From positions 1,054,001 to 1,118,000 of the forward strand of contig CAWDNZ010000005.1 of assembly GCA_963803845.1 (NCBI GenBank): a stretch of DNA of 64,000 bases, written 5' to 3'. The position numbers were made by a program, and so were the translations under genes. The notes under the pieces are model-generated. The model was not told where the DNA came from. It worked only from the letters and a program-made list of their open reading frames with translations, and did not search any database. This DNA is from JABDIY01 sp963803845. GTDB taxonomy: Bacteria; Actinomycetota; Acidimicrobiia; Acidimicrobiales; SZUA-35. Each line of letters opens with the position of its first letter. Position 1 is the first letter of the stretch. Below, in pieces: positions 43,341 through 52,957 of the stretch.

Positions 43341-46300
43341 CCCAGTTCGAACCGATTGCGATCGTCGGACGCGCCTGCCTGCTCCCCGGCGCTCGTTCAC
43401 CCGAGGACCTCTGGGACGCCGTCCAATCGGGGCGGGACCTTCTGTCCACAGTCCCACCTGACCGATGGGGCATCAACCCGGACCGCATCGTTTCCAAGGA
43501 TCAGGACTCGGCGGATCGGACGGTATCCGACAGGGGCGGATATGTGGAGGGTTTCGATCAACTCTTCAATCCCGAGGGATTTGCGATTGAACCAGAGGAG
43601 ATCAAAGACCTCGATGCCGTTTTCCAGTGGACTCTGCACACCGCCCGAGAGGCGCTTCGCGACGCCGGTCATGTGGAGACCGATCCCACCCGCTTCGGTG
43701 CGATCTTTGGCAACCTGTCATTCCCTTCCGCCAGGATGGCGGCCTTCGTGGAGGCCGAGGCGATCCGGGCCATTGCGGGCTATGGCTCACAGGCCTTGAA
43801 CGAAGCCGGCATCCAGCCCACCGACCCCCGAAATCGTTTCAATTCGGGACTTCCCGCCCTCATCCTGGAGCGAGCCCTCCAACTAGGCGCCGGTGCACTC
43901 GCACTCGATGCGGCATGTGCCAGCAGCCTCTACGCCATCAAGCTCGCCTGCGATCGTCTGCATAACAACACCGCCGACCTCATGCTTGCGGGAGCCGTGA
44001 ACTGCGCCGACGACCTCTGCATCCACATGGGTTTTACGGCTCTCACCGCTCTCAGCCGCACCGGCCAGTCACGCCCGTTCAACGCCGATGCAGACGGGCT
44101 GGTCCCGTCGGAAGGGTGTGGGTTTGTTGCCCTGCGCCGATTGGACGACGCCCTTCGTGACGGCGACACGATTCATGGTGTTATCCGAGGAGTTGGGCTT
44201 TCCAACGATGGCCGTGGTCGTGGACTTCTAGTTCCATCGGCCGGCGGGCAGACTGCGGCGATGGCCCAAGCGCTGGAAGTGGCGGGTCTGGCTGCGAAAG
44301 ACATCTCGCTGCTCGAATGTCACGCCACGGGCACCCAGGTTGGCGACGCAACAGAAATTCAATCGTCCACCGCCGTCTACGGTGAGAGCGGCGACATTCC
44401 GATCGGTTCGTTGAAGTCGAACATCGGGCATTTGATCACCGCCGCCGGGGTTGCCGGAGTCATCAAGGTCATAGAAGCGATGCGCCATCGCACCCGTCCG
44501 CAAACGCTCCATGTGGACACACCGCTTCCCGGGATCGGCGACTCACCGTTCCGGCTTCTCGGTGCCAACGAACCGTGGGAACTCGGTAGCGACTCCGACG
44601 GTGTGATGCGGGCCGGCGTCTCCGCATTCGGCTTCGGGGGGAACAACGCCCACCTCATTGTGGAAGAACCGCCGGCGGTGGGAGCACTCCCGTTGCAGCC
44701 AAGTATCGCCGTACCTGCTCGGGATACCGTTGCGATCGTTGGCCTAGGAGTCTCGGCTGCTTCGGCAATCGGAACAGCAGCATTCACGCAGGCTCTCCTT
44801 CATTCTCGATCGTGTCTCGATGAGAACGGATGGGGAACGATGCCATCGATCAGTCTCGACATCGCAAAGCAGAAGTTCCCTCCCAGCGATCTGCAGAAAA
44901 CGCTGGGCCAACAGTTGGCGATGGTGGCCGTGACCGATGCGGCAATCGCGGACTTCGGACCGCTCCCCTCCGATACCACCGGCGTGTACGTGGGAATGGG
45001 AACCGACCCCGAGGCGGCGCGCTTCGGTGTCAGGTGGCGACTTCCCGAGCTTGGCGGGAGCTGGGCGTGCTCCCCGCAATGGATTGCTGAAGCCCAACAG
45101 GCCTCTGGCCCCCCACTCGAAGCAGCCAGCGTGGTCGGAAGCATGCCGAACATCGTGGCCAACCGGTTGAACAGCCAGTACGACCTGGCTGGCCCGTCGA
45201 TGACAGTTAGTGCCGAAGAACGCAGCGGGATAAGCGCGCTGGAGTTGGCAGTTCGGGCGCTTCAGGCCGGGGAGATCGACGTTGCGCTGGTCGGAGCGGT
45301 CGACCTGTGCTGCAACCCCGCTCACCAAGTCGCTGCTAGGCAGTGTCTGGCGCAGGAACATCGAACCCCCGGTGATGCGGCGGTCGCACTGATCCTCAAA
45401 CGGCAGGAAGACGCCGAGCAGGACGGTGACAAGGTGTACGCGCTCGTGCCAGGACAATTTGATTCCGGCGACGAACCAGCAGGCTCCGCTGACCTGATTC
45501 TCGGCTCGGCGGGCGGTGATGACGTTCTCACACCGCTCTTCGGCCATGCCCATGCCGCCAGCGGGCTTCTGGGGGTAGCCGCAGCGGCGCTCTGCCTTCA
45601 TCACCGTCAAGCTCCGGGCGGCGCACCGCTGCTCAGTTCCAACGCCTCCTCAGGTTCGGGGCTGGCCGTGCACGCTGGCCCGCGAACAGCAGCGGTCTCG
45701 GTCAACCCAATGGATGGGATCGTCATTCCCACGGTCTTCCTAGCCGAGGCCACCAACCATCTTGCGCCCGCTTTGCCGGGGCCGGTTCCCGCCCTCCACA
45801 TCTATTCGGGCGAAACGGCGGAAGCGGTTCTTGCTGCCCTCTTGACCGGTGACGAGTCAGACACTGGCCCCGCCCGCCTAGTGATTGTCGCCGACAGTGA
45901 TGACCAGTTGAGCATGAGGCGCGTGCGGGCCCAGGATCACATCGAGAACGGCGTGCCGCCTGGTCCCGGAATTTACTATCGCTCCACCCCAGTCACCGGA
46001 GACCTGGCGTACGTCTTCACCGCAGCCGGGGCGGCCTATCACGGCATGGGAGCGGAGCTGCTGCGGGCGATCCCCGAGCTCACCACCCCAACCGCGGAGA
46101 GATTCCCGCTGGGCGAAGTGGCCGGATGGGTGTTCGGGTCTGCGGAGGTCACACCGTCACCGAGTGACTACCTCTGGGGAACGGCATTACTCAGCCAGGC
46201 TCATGCCCAACTCACGCAGAAAGTCTTGAAGCTGGAACCGTCGGCGGCCATCGGCTACTCCTCAGGCGAGAGCAACAGCCTGTTTGCGTTCGGGGTCTGG

Positions 46301-49300
46301 TCAGACATGAACGAAATGCGACGGGAGATCGACGCCAGCGGCATGATGGATCGTGAACTCGGCATCCATTTCGAAGTCGTCGCGCGGGCTTGGCAGCAAC
46401 CGTCAGTGCAGTGGGCGGTGTGGAATGTGCTGGCGCCGTTAGATGAAGTTCGGTCCGCAATCGCCGGTGAGGATCGCGTGCACCTCACAATCATCAATAC
46501 CGCACGGGATGTTGTCATTGCGGGAGACCTCGACGCATGCGAACGGGTCGTCGAATCACTAGGCCGTAGACGCTGTGTTCCTGTCTCATACAATCTCGCC
46601 TGCCATGTGCCCGAGGTGCGCTCGGCCTTCCACAAAGAGTGGAAGCGAATTCACAAGCGGAAGGTGACCCCGGCCAGCGGCGTTCGTTTCTACTCCAACG
46701 GAACAAATCGTGCCTATGACGTTTCCGCCAAGGCGTGTGCGAAGGCAATCACGCATCAGGCCGAGAACACCATCGATTTCCCGGCCACAATCCAGGCGGC
46801 CTATGACGATGGCGTGCGGATCTTTGTGGAACACGGGCCGGCTGGAGCCTGTACAAGCTTCATCCGCTCAATCCTGGACGGCGAGGACATCGTCGCGGTC
46901 CAACTGGACCGCAAAGAACAGAGTGTCTCCCAGGTATTCGACGCTGCGGCGGCGCTCGTTGCGTGCGGCGTAGAGGTCGACCATGCGGCGCTCACGCAGC
47001 GGTTGACCCCTCCCATCGTCGAGCCCGCCCCCGCCAAGTCCATGATGCATTTCGACACTCACCCTGATCCAGTTCACCTGCCGGCCCGTCCGGAAAGGAA
47101 GCTGGTCGGCCAGTTCATGCCCCCCGCCCCGACGCTTCCCCCGGTACTCGCCTCAGCAACAGTCGCACGAAGTACAGCTGTCGTCAGCGCGGTAGTCCAT
47201 ACCCGGCCCGCTGCAGGCGAGCCGGATCATTTCACTGGCGGTTCGTGTGCCACGCACCCTGAGCCGCAGAGGCAGTTCGAAGTCGAGGTCGTGCCTGAAG
47301 AGCCGGCCACGTCCAATCCGGTAGCGCGGCTGATCGAGTCGCAGATGGAAATGATCATCCAACGCCATCAAGAGTTCGTCGTCCAACAGAATGCGATCCA
47401 CGAGCAGTTTCTGGCGCTTCGAGTCGCTTCGCCTCTGAGTGTTTCGCATGGAGCCTCCGCCGAATTCGCGGTGCCGGCCGTCGAGGCTCCGGTCGTGCTT
47501 CCGCCAGTCGTGCCTCAAATTGCCGACTCTCAACCGTTCCTGCCGCCGTGGAACAAGGAACAGCTGAGACTCCATTCATCCGGGCGGATCTCGGAACTCT
47601 TTGGTCCGGCTTTTTCCAGTCAGGACGAGCGCTCCATTCAGTGCCGCATGCCCGAACCACCGCTGCTGCTGGCCGATCGGGTAACCCGGATTGAATCCCC
47701 CAAGGGCGAACTGGGCAAGGGAACCATTTGGACCGAAACCGATGTAGTGCAAGGCGCGTGGTATCTCAACGAGGGCTACATGCCGGCTGGCTTCATGATC
47801 GAGTCCGGCCAGGCCGACCTCATGCTGATCAGCTATATGGGGATTGACCTAATCAACGATCCAGGAAGCTCCTACCGCCTCCTGGGCTGCACGCTGACGT
47901 ATCACGGCGATCTCCCCTCCCCCGGCGAGACGCTCGCGTATGAGATTCGAATCACGGGTCATGCCAAACACGGCGACATCCGTCTTTTCTTCTTCGAATA
48001 TGACTGCATCGTCGACGGCGAGCCACGGCTGACCGTCCGGGATGCCCAGGCGGGCTTCTTTACTCAGGCGGAGTTGGCCGATGCCCTCGGAATCCTCTGG
48101 ACCCCCGAAGAAGGTCGGTCAGCACTCCGCCCGGACGCCCGCGTAGACCCGCCCGACGTGGTGGGAACGAAGCACAACTTCTCCAGGTCAGAGGTGAGCG
48201 CATTCAGCGAGGGAAGGACCTTCGAGTGCTTCGGCCCAGGCTTCGAATGGACCCAGACCCACACCCGCACACCGAAGATCCAGGACGGGCAGCAGCTCTT
48301 CATCGATGAGGTCTCCACCTTCGATCCCTCCGGCGGACCCTGGCAACGTGGTTTCATGCGTTGTGAAGCACGTATCGCCGATGATGCGTGGTTCTTCGAC
48401 GGGCACTTCAAGAACGACCCCTGTATGCCAGGCAACTTCATGGTGGAGGCGTGTATCGAGGCGATGTCGTTCTACCTCGCCGCCCTGGGCTACACCACGA
48501 AGCGAGACGGCTGGCGATTCCAGCCGCTGCCAGAACAGCCCTTCGAGCTGAAGTGCCGCGGCGAAATCAACCCGGCAACAGAGCGAGTGGCATACGAACT
48601 GCACGTCGAGGAGATACGGAGTGGTCCCCATCCCACGATCATCTGCGACGTGGTGGGCTTCGTTGACGGAAAACCGGCCTTCCATGCCCACCGGATCGGA
48701 GTTGAACTGGTCCCGGACTGGCCGTTGACATCGATGCCGGAGCTCTACGAGCAGCGAAGTGAGCCAAACCCTGTAGCCACCGACCCGAGTGGTTTTCCAT
48801 TCGACTGGAAAGCGATGATCTCCTGCGCATGGGGAAGACCTTCCGAAGCGTTTGGGTCGATGTATGAGGAGTTCGACGGGACCCGGCGCTCGCCCCGTCT
48901 CCCCGGCGAGCCGTACCATTTCATTAGTCGCATTCGGGATATCAAGGGCGATCTAAATGACTGTAAAGCGGGAATGGAAATCGTTTGCGAATACGACATC
49001 CCGCCTGACGCTTGGTACTTCGACGAAAACGGCGCACAGACAATGCCCTATGCCGTGCTGCTGGAAGCGGCATTGCAGCCGTGTGGATGGGTGGCCTCGG
49101 CTGTCGGGTCAGCTACGGGCATGGATGAGGATCTTCTCTTCCGTAACCTCGATGGCACTGCCACCCAGACCGGTGAACTCACCCGCACCGCCGGGACACT
49201 CACCACCCACGTAAGGTTGACCAGCGTTTCGCGAGCAGGCGGAATGCTGATCGAAGGCTTCGATGTGGAGTGCTTCCTCGGCGACCGTTCGGTCTACACG

Positions 49301-51712
49301 ATGCAAACCGTATTTGGATTCTTTCCACCCGAGGCGTTCGTGGATCAGGTCGGCCTTGCCGTGAGCGAGACCGACCGGCTGCATTTGGGGTTGGCGAACG
49401 AGGCTTGGACGGACCTGAGTCCACGTCCCGCCCGCTACTGCTCTGGTGAGGCCCGGTTGGCCGAGCCAATGCTGTTGATGCTGGATCGAGCCTCGCTCTC
49501 TACTGGCGTTGGTGAGGCCGGCTTGGGCGTGGTCAGAGGTGAAAAGGAGGTGGACATCGACGAATGGTTCTTCAAGGCCCATTTCTTCCAGGACCCGGTG
49601 CAACCCGGCTCGCTCGGGATCGAGGCATTGGCACAACTGCTTCAGTTCTACATGCTCGAAAAGGGAATGGCCGACGGCGTGACGAACGCCCGCTTCGAGC
49701 CGCTCAAGCTTGACAACCCAATGACCTGGAAATACCGGGGTCAGGTGACGCCCAGCAACACGTTGATTTCCACTGTCATGGAGATCACCGAGGTTGGGGT
49801 GGATGAGAAAGGTCCGTTCGTCATCGGTCGGGGGTCACTCTGGTGTGACGGCCTACGGATCTATGAAGTCACCAATATGGGGATGCGGATTGTCAGCGAT
49901 CCGAATGCAGCGATACCTCCGCGGACGGCTGCAACCGACGCTGTGGAAATCAACCTTCCTGCGGTTCGGGAAGCGATGGCAACCTATTGGACCAAGCAGC
50001 GCGGCACTCCCGATCAGTGGCTCGGCCAGGATCTCTTAGAGGGGCTCTTCGACCGAAACGTGCATCGGATTCTGATCCCTGAGCCTGGCTCCCTCGATCG
50101 TCTCCACGGTCGCTCTGTCATCTACCTTGCCAACCATCAGGTGCAGATCGAATCCCTGATGGTGTCCAATCTGCTGCCCGCTCTCACCGGCGTTCCCATG
50201 ACAACGATCGCAAACGCCAAACATCGGGATCGCTGGATCGGCGAGATCATTCGGGCTCTGGAAGATCACCCCGACTGCCGGGCGGTGGCCCAGACCGTCT
50301 ACTTCGACCAGTCACAGCCGGCCTCGATATTCGACATTCTCGCCGACATCAAACAGAAGATGGCAGCTGGCCCCCATTCCCTCTTTCTCCACGCCGACGG
50401 CACCCGCAGCAGGAGTTGCCGGGACCTGACAGTTCATTGCAGCGCAGCGTTTCTTGACTTCGCAATCGCCATGGATATTCCTGTGGTGCCCATCCGATTC
50501 AGTGGCGGGCTCCCCGTCCAGCCGATTGCCGGCAAGGCGGAGTTTCCCGTTGGCCACGGCAGCCAGGATTACCGGATCGGATCGCCGATCGAACCGTCAC
50601 AGCTCGCTTCGCTCAACCTGCGTGATCGAAGAGACCTGGTCCTGAAAGCAATCAACTCGTTGGGCGGCAGCAATGCCGACGAAGCACCACTCCCCCAGGA
50701 CACCGCATTTGTCGCCCGGGTGAAAGAGCGGCAGAAACAGGCCGGAGCCCACGAGGTGTTTGCCGCCGCCTGGGAAGTTCTCCAGGACTGTAAGCAGCCC
50801 TCGGAGGACACCCAGATCCTTCGGCGATCTGCTGCCAGTATGCGTCACGTCTTTGACCAAACCGACCACGGCAGATGGCTGGGGAACGTTGCTTCGTTGC
50901 TGTTCGGCCCCACCGGCACTCTCGTCCCCGGCCAAACGACGAGGCGCACCGTAAGCCTCAATCGAACCGAGCATCCCCAACTGCTTGATCACATGGTCAA
51001 CGGCACCGTCGTCGTGCCAGTGGCATATGTGATCGACTGGTTCGCGCGAGCGGCGGCAGAACACGCTCCCCATCTGACCATCACCGAGCTCACGGACATA
51101 CGCGTTCTCAACGGATTGGTCGCCGACGGATTCGAGACCGGAAACGACGTGGCAGTAGAACTGTCCGCCACCACCGTCGATGAGACAACGATCAGGGTCG
51201 AACTCCACAGCGGAGGTCGGCTGCGGTACAGCGCTTCGGCATTCTCCAGCTCCTTGCCCAGTTCGCACCAATGCCCACCAACACAGCGACCCGCTGGGGA
51301 GAACCTGGAGGGGATCTACGACGGCGACGTCCTCTTCCACGGGGCCAAGTTCCAGGTCCTGGACAATGTGAACGTGGGCGAAGACGGAATCTGGGCCGGT
51401 GTTTCGGATACCCATCGCATGTCGTGGGCGGATCGAGATTGGGCCATAGATCCCGCTCTTGTTGATGGCGGACTTCAGATGGCACTGCTGTGGACGCATC
51501 ATCGATTGGAATGCCGTTCTCTGCCAACGAGTATCCAGCGAATACGCATTTTTGATGGATCGCAGGGCGGACAACTGCGAGCCATGCTCGTCCCAGTGGA
51601 TCAGCGTGCGAAGTACACACGGTCATCGGTTGTGTTGGTCGATTCAGATGACAACATGTGCATCGAGATGATCGGGATCGAAACCCACTGCCTCCCCCCA
51701 CTGACGTCCTAG
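43337..51712 (+). CDS. pfaC: PUFA synthase subunit PfaB/C-like: KS-CLF-AT-DH(x4 hotdog)-AGPAT-PKS_DH
   Basis: A 2791-residue protein. Ketosynthase (about 3-455): C194 in DAACASS. Chain-length factor (about 462-800): the cysteine position is E627 in VSAEERS. Acyltransferase (about 889-1225): nucleophile S975 in GYSSGES. A linker (about 1230-1430) follows. Four hotdog modules (about 1438-2185) form two FabA-like dehydratase pairs; modules 2 and 4 have catalytic His (H1690 in FDGHFKNDP, H2082 in FKAHFFQDP) and 1 and 3 lack it. Acylglycerolphosphate acyltransferase (about 2200-2430): H2267-x4-E2272 and HADGT. PKS-type dehydratase (about 2500-2790): H2552-x3-G-x4-P and D2710-x3-Q. GTG start overlapping the pfaA stop. 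The order suggests the finished acyl chain is passed to a glycerolipid acceptor in cis. Confidence 0.95.
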   Translation: MTQFEPIAIVGRACLLPGARSPEDLWDAVQSGRDLLSTVPPDRWGINPDRIVSKDQDSADRTVSDRGGYVEGFDQLFNPEGFAIEPEEIKDLDAVFQWTLHTAREALRDAGHVETDPTRFGAIFGNLSFPSARMAAFVEAEAIRAIAGYGSQALNEAGIQPTDPRNRFNSGLPALILERALQLGAGALALDAACASSLYAIKLACDRLHNNTADLMLAGAVNCADDLCIHMGFTALTALSRTGQSRPFNADADGLVPSEGCGFVALRRLDDALRDGDTIHGVIRGVGLSNDGRGRGLLVPSAGGQTAAMAQALEVAGLAAKDISLLECHATGTQVGDATEIQSSTAVYGESGDIPIGSLKSNIGHLITAAGVAGVIKVIEAMRHRTRPQTLHVDTPLPGIGDSPFRLLGANEPWELGSDSDGVMRAGVSAFGFGGNNAHLIVEEPPAVGALPLQPSIAVPARDTVAIVGLGVSAASAIGTAAFTQALLHSRSCLDENGWGTMPSISLDIAKQKFPPSDLQKTLGQQLAMVAVTDAAIADFGPLPSDTTGVYVGMGTDPEAARFGVRWRLPELGGSWACSPQWIAEAQQASGPPLEAASVVGSMPNIVANRLNSQYDLAGPSMTVSAEERSGISALELAVRALQAGEIDVALVGAVDLCCNPAHQVAARQCLAQEHRTPGDAAVALILKRQEDAEQDGDKVYALVPGQFDSGDEPAGSADLILGSAGGDDVLTPLFGHAHAASGLLGVAAAALCLHHRQAPGGAPLLSSNASSGSGLAVHAGPRTAAVSVNPMDGIVIPTVFLAEATNHLAPALPGPVPALHIYSGETAEAVLAALLTGDESDTGPARLVIVADSDDQLSMRRVRAQDHIENGVPPGPGIYYRSTPVTGDLAYVFTAAGAAYHGMGAELLRAIPELTTPTAERFPLGEVAGWVFGSAEVTPSPSDYLWGTALLSQAHAQLTQKVLKLEPSAAIGYSSGESNSLFAFGVWSDMNEMRREIDASGMMDRELGIHFEVVARAWQQPSVQWAVWNVLAPLDEVRSAIAGEDRVHLTIINTARDVVIAGDLDACERVVESLGRRRCVPVSYNLACHVPEVRSAFHKEWKRIHKRKVTPASGVRFYSNGTNRAYDVSAKACAKAITHQAENTIDFPATIQAAYDDGVRIFVEHGPAGACTSFIRSILDGEDIVAVQLDRKEQSVSQVFDAAAALVACGVEVDHAALTQRLTPPIVEPAPAKSMMHFDTHPDPVHLPARPERKLVGQFMPPAPTLPPVLASATVARSTAVVSAVVHTRPAAGEPDHFTGGSCATHPEPQRQFEVEVVPEEPATSNPVARLIESQMEMIIQRHQEFVVQQNAIHEQFLALRVASPLSVSHGASAEFAVPAVEAPVVLPPVVPQIADSQPFLPPWNKEQLRLHSSGRISELFGPAFSSQDERSIQCRMPEPPLLLADRVTRIESPKGELGKGTIWTETDVVQGAWYLNEGYMPAGFMIESGQADLMLISYMGIDLINDPGSSYRLLGCTLTYHGDLPSPGETLAYEIRITGHAKHGDIRLFFFEYDCIVDGEPRLTVRDAQAGFFTQAELADALGILWTPEEGRSALRPDARVDPPDVVGTKHNFSRSEVSAFSEGRTFECFGPGFEWTQTHTRTPKIQDGQQLFIDEVSTFDPSGGPWQRGFMRCEARIADDAWFFDGHFKNDPCMPGNFMVEACIEAMSFYLAALGYTTKRDGWRFQPLPEQPFELKCRGEINPATERVAYELHVEEIRSGPHPTIICDVVGFVDGKPAFHAHRIGVELVPDWPLTSMPELYEQRSEPNPVATDPSGFPFDWKAMISCAWGRPSEAFGSMYEEFDGTRRSPRLPGEPYHFISRIRDIKGDLNDCKAGMEIVCEYDIPPDAWYFDENGAQTMPYAVLLEAALQPCGWVASAVGSATGMDEDLLFRNLDGTATQTGELTRTAGTLTTHVRLTSVSRAGGMLIEGFDVECFLGDRSVYTMQTVFGFFPPEAFVDQVGLAVSETDRLHLGLANEAWTDLSPRPARYCSGEARLAEPMLLMLDRASLSTGVGEAGLGVVRGEKEVDIDEWFFKAHFFQDPVQPGSLGIEALAQLLQFYMLEKGMADGVTNARFEPLKLDNPMTWKYRGQVTPSNTLISTVMEITEVGVDEKGPFVIGRGSLWCDGLRIYEVTNMGMRIVSDPNAAIPPRTAATDAVEINLPAVREAMATYWTKQRGTPDQWLGQDLLEGLFDRNVHRILIPEPGSLDRLHGRSVIYLANHQVQIESLMVSNLLPALTGVPMTTIANAKHRDRWIGEIIRALEDHPDCRAVAQTVYFDQSQPASIFDILADIKQKMAAGPHSLFLHADGTRSRSCRDLTVHCSAAFLDFAIAMDIPVVPIRFSGGLPVQPIAGKAEFPVGHGSQDYRIGSPIEPSQLASLNLRDRRDLVLKAINSLGGSNADEAPLPQDTAFVARVKERQKQAGAHEVFAAAWEVLQDCKQPSEDTQILRRSAASMRHVFDQTDHGRWLGNVASLLFGPTGTLVPGQTTRRTVSLNRTEHPQLLDHMVNGTVVVPVAYVIDWFARAAAEHAPHLTITELTDIRVLNGLVADGFETGNDVAVELSATTVDETTIRVELHSGGRLRYSASAFSSSLPSSHQCPPTQRPAGENLEGIYDGDVLFHGAKFQVLDNVNVGEDGIWAGVSDTHRMSWADRDWAIDPALVDGGLQMALLWTHHRLECRSLPTSIQRIRIFDGSQGGQLRAMLVPVDQRAKYTRSSVVLVDSDDNMCIEMIGIETHCLPPLTS

Positions 51713-51730
51713 CTCTAACACCCCCGACAT

Positions 51731-51765
51731 GCATCGAGAGTGTTGCTATCCAACACTTTCGATGC
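51731..51765 (+). terminator. Strong hairpin after the PUFA-synthase operon
   Basis: A 15-bp stem (GCATCGAGAGTGTTG against CAACACTTTCGATGC, with one G-U pair) and a 5-nt loop start 19 bp after the pfaC stop. It also serves the convergent DUF3179 gene by position. No U tract follows, as is common for actinobacterial terminators. Confidence 0.65.
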
Positions 51766-51792
51766 GTCTCGGCGAGTGGAAGGCTGTATCAG

Positions 51793-52860
51793 CTAGCCCA
51801 GGAGTTCGGCGACCGGTACCACGCCTTCCGGGAGCCAAAAGGCGCCGTCACCAAAGAAGGTGACATAGTCGTTCGGGAACGAGCTAAATCCCGGCAACAG
51901 CCCGAGGTTGTCGCCATTTCCGTCAGATGCGAGACCGGTGGCCGGTTCCCAACGACCCTCGCCCCCAACCTCCGCCAATAAGCCATTTGATATTCCGAGC
52001 TCAACCACTCGGTCATTGAGCTGCCGGGAGAATACCGCCCAGTTATCGCCTTTCGGATCGGCTCTTACTGCGAGGGGCACTCCCCCGACCGTGCTGTTGA
52101 CCACCTCCACCTCTCGGACCCTCTCAACTGGATAGGCCACCGACGTCGCATTCAACTCGACCACAATCACCATGCTCTCCAGGGCGAAGCCACTGGCTAC
52201 CGCTGGAGCGTCGAGAGCGAAGGAGTCGGGATGGGTGTCGGTCCAATCGCCCCATCGTGTCAACGTGGACGGCAACAACTCGAGTTTCGCCCCCTTCAGC
52301 GGACCAAGAATTGCCTCGCCGATGGGTTGGCTCCAGACGCTGCCGGTCTCATGGTCGTACCACGTCATGGCGTTGCCCCACAGAGCCCCGTGATTGCCCA
52401 GCACGATCTCGGAGCCGTCGATCTCTCGGCGATGGACCATCGCCGTTCCACAAAGTGGTCACCACGTGACGAAGGTCGGAATGCCGCGGTGCATGTCAAC
52501 GACGATCTCACGGCGGGTGAGAAACCCGACCGGATAGGCCCTCGCTTCGTCGCTGAGATCCACGCCGATGACAAGTTCGTCCTTGGGCCAGTCGATCTCT
52601 TCTCTGGTTACAAAACTGGGCGTGTACACCGGGGCGATCGCGTCGCGCCGAAGAACAGATCGGAATCCTGCGGGAAGGTTCTCCCCCGCCTTCACGGGGT
52701 CGTACAAATCCCCGCCCGGAAATTCAGTGATACCTACCCAGCCATCGGGGTGAAACAAGGGCTCACCGGCCCCTTCTGCGCCAGTGGAGGGCGCCGAAGC
52801 GCATGCCGCCGCAATCACTGCAATGCCGAGCACTACGACAACCTTGCCAGCAAGCCTCAT
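51793..52860 (-). CDS. DUF3179 lipoprotein with in-frame UGA at the CPLC motif (candidate selenoprotein)
   Basis: One 355-residue DUF3179 protein if UGA 52461-52459 is read as residue 134. Before it: a lipoprotein signal with lipobox IAAAC, LVIGVDLSDEARAYPVGFL, and HRGIPTFVTW. After it: PLCGTAMV, then GALWGNAMTWYDHETGSVWSQPIGEA and the rest of the domain in the same frame. From memory the family consensus at this spot is CPLCG, so UGA replaces exactly the first Cys and gives U-P-L-C (U134, C137). A hairpin with SECIS-like geometry follows. Alternatives are a nonsense mutation of TGC/TGT or a base error. Predicted location is the cell-surface face of the membrane; the biochemical role of DUF3179 is unknown. 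Confidence 0.8.
52427..52461 (-). promoter_or_regulatory. Candidate bacterial SECIS hairpin with its UGA codon
   Basis: On the mRNA, UGA (52461-52459) is followed after 13 nt by CGGCGAUG-GUC-CAUCGCCG, a perfect 8-bp stem with a 3-nt loop beginning with G. The loop starts 22 nt after the UGA. As I recall, bacterial SECIS models ask for an apical loop 16-37 nt after the codon with a G among its first two bases, and this fits both. Confidence 0.65.
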
Positions 52861-52957
52861 ACCTTGGGAACCGATAGCCGAGCGCTGTCATTCCATCGCC
52901 GCTCAGGGAGAAACGGCGTTGGGTGCTGCCGGTCTGGGGCACGCAGAGTCGCAACCG

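Noticed and set aside
51793..52860. Two separate genes, a short lipoprotein (52860-52459) and an independent protein starting at ATG 52440
   Set aside because: Both halves are in the same frame and together make one DUF3179 domain; the second half lacks its own ribosome site and signal peptide, and the ATG is inside the hairpin stem.
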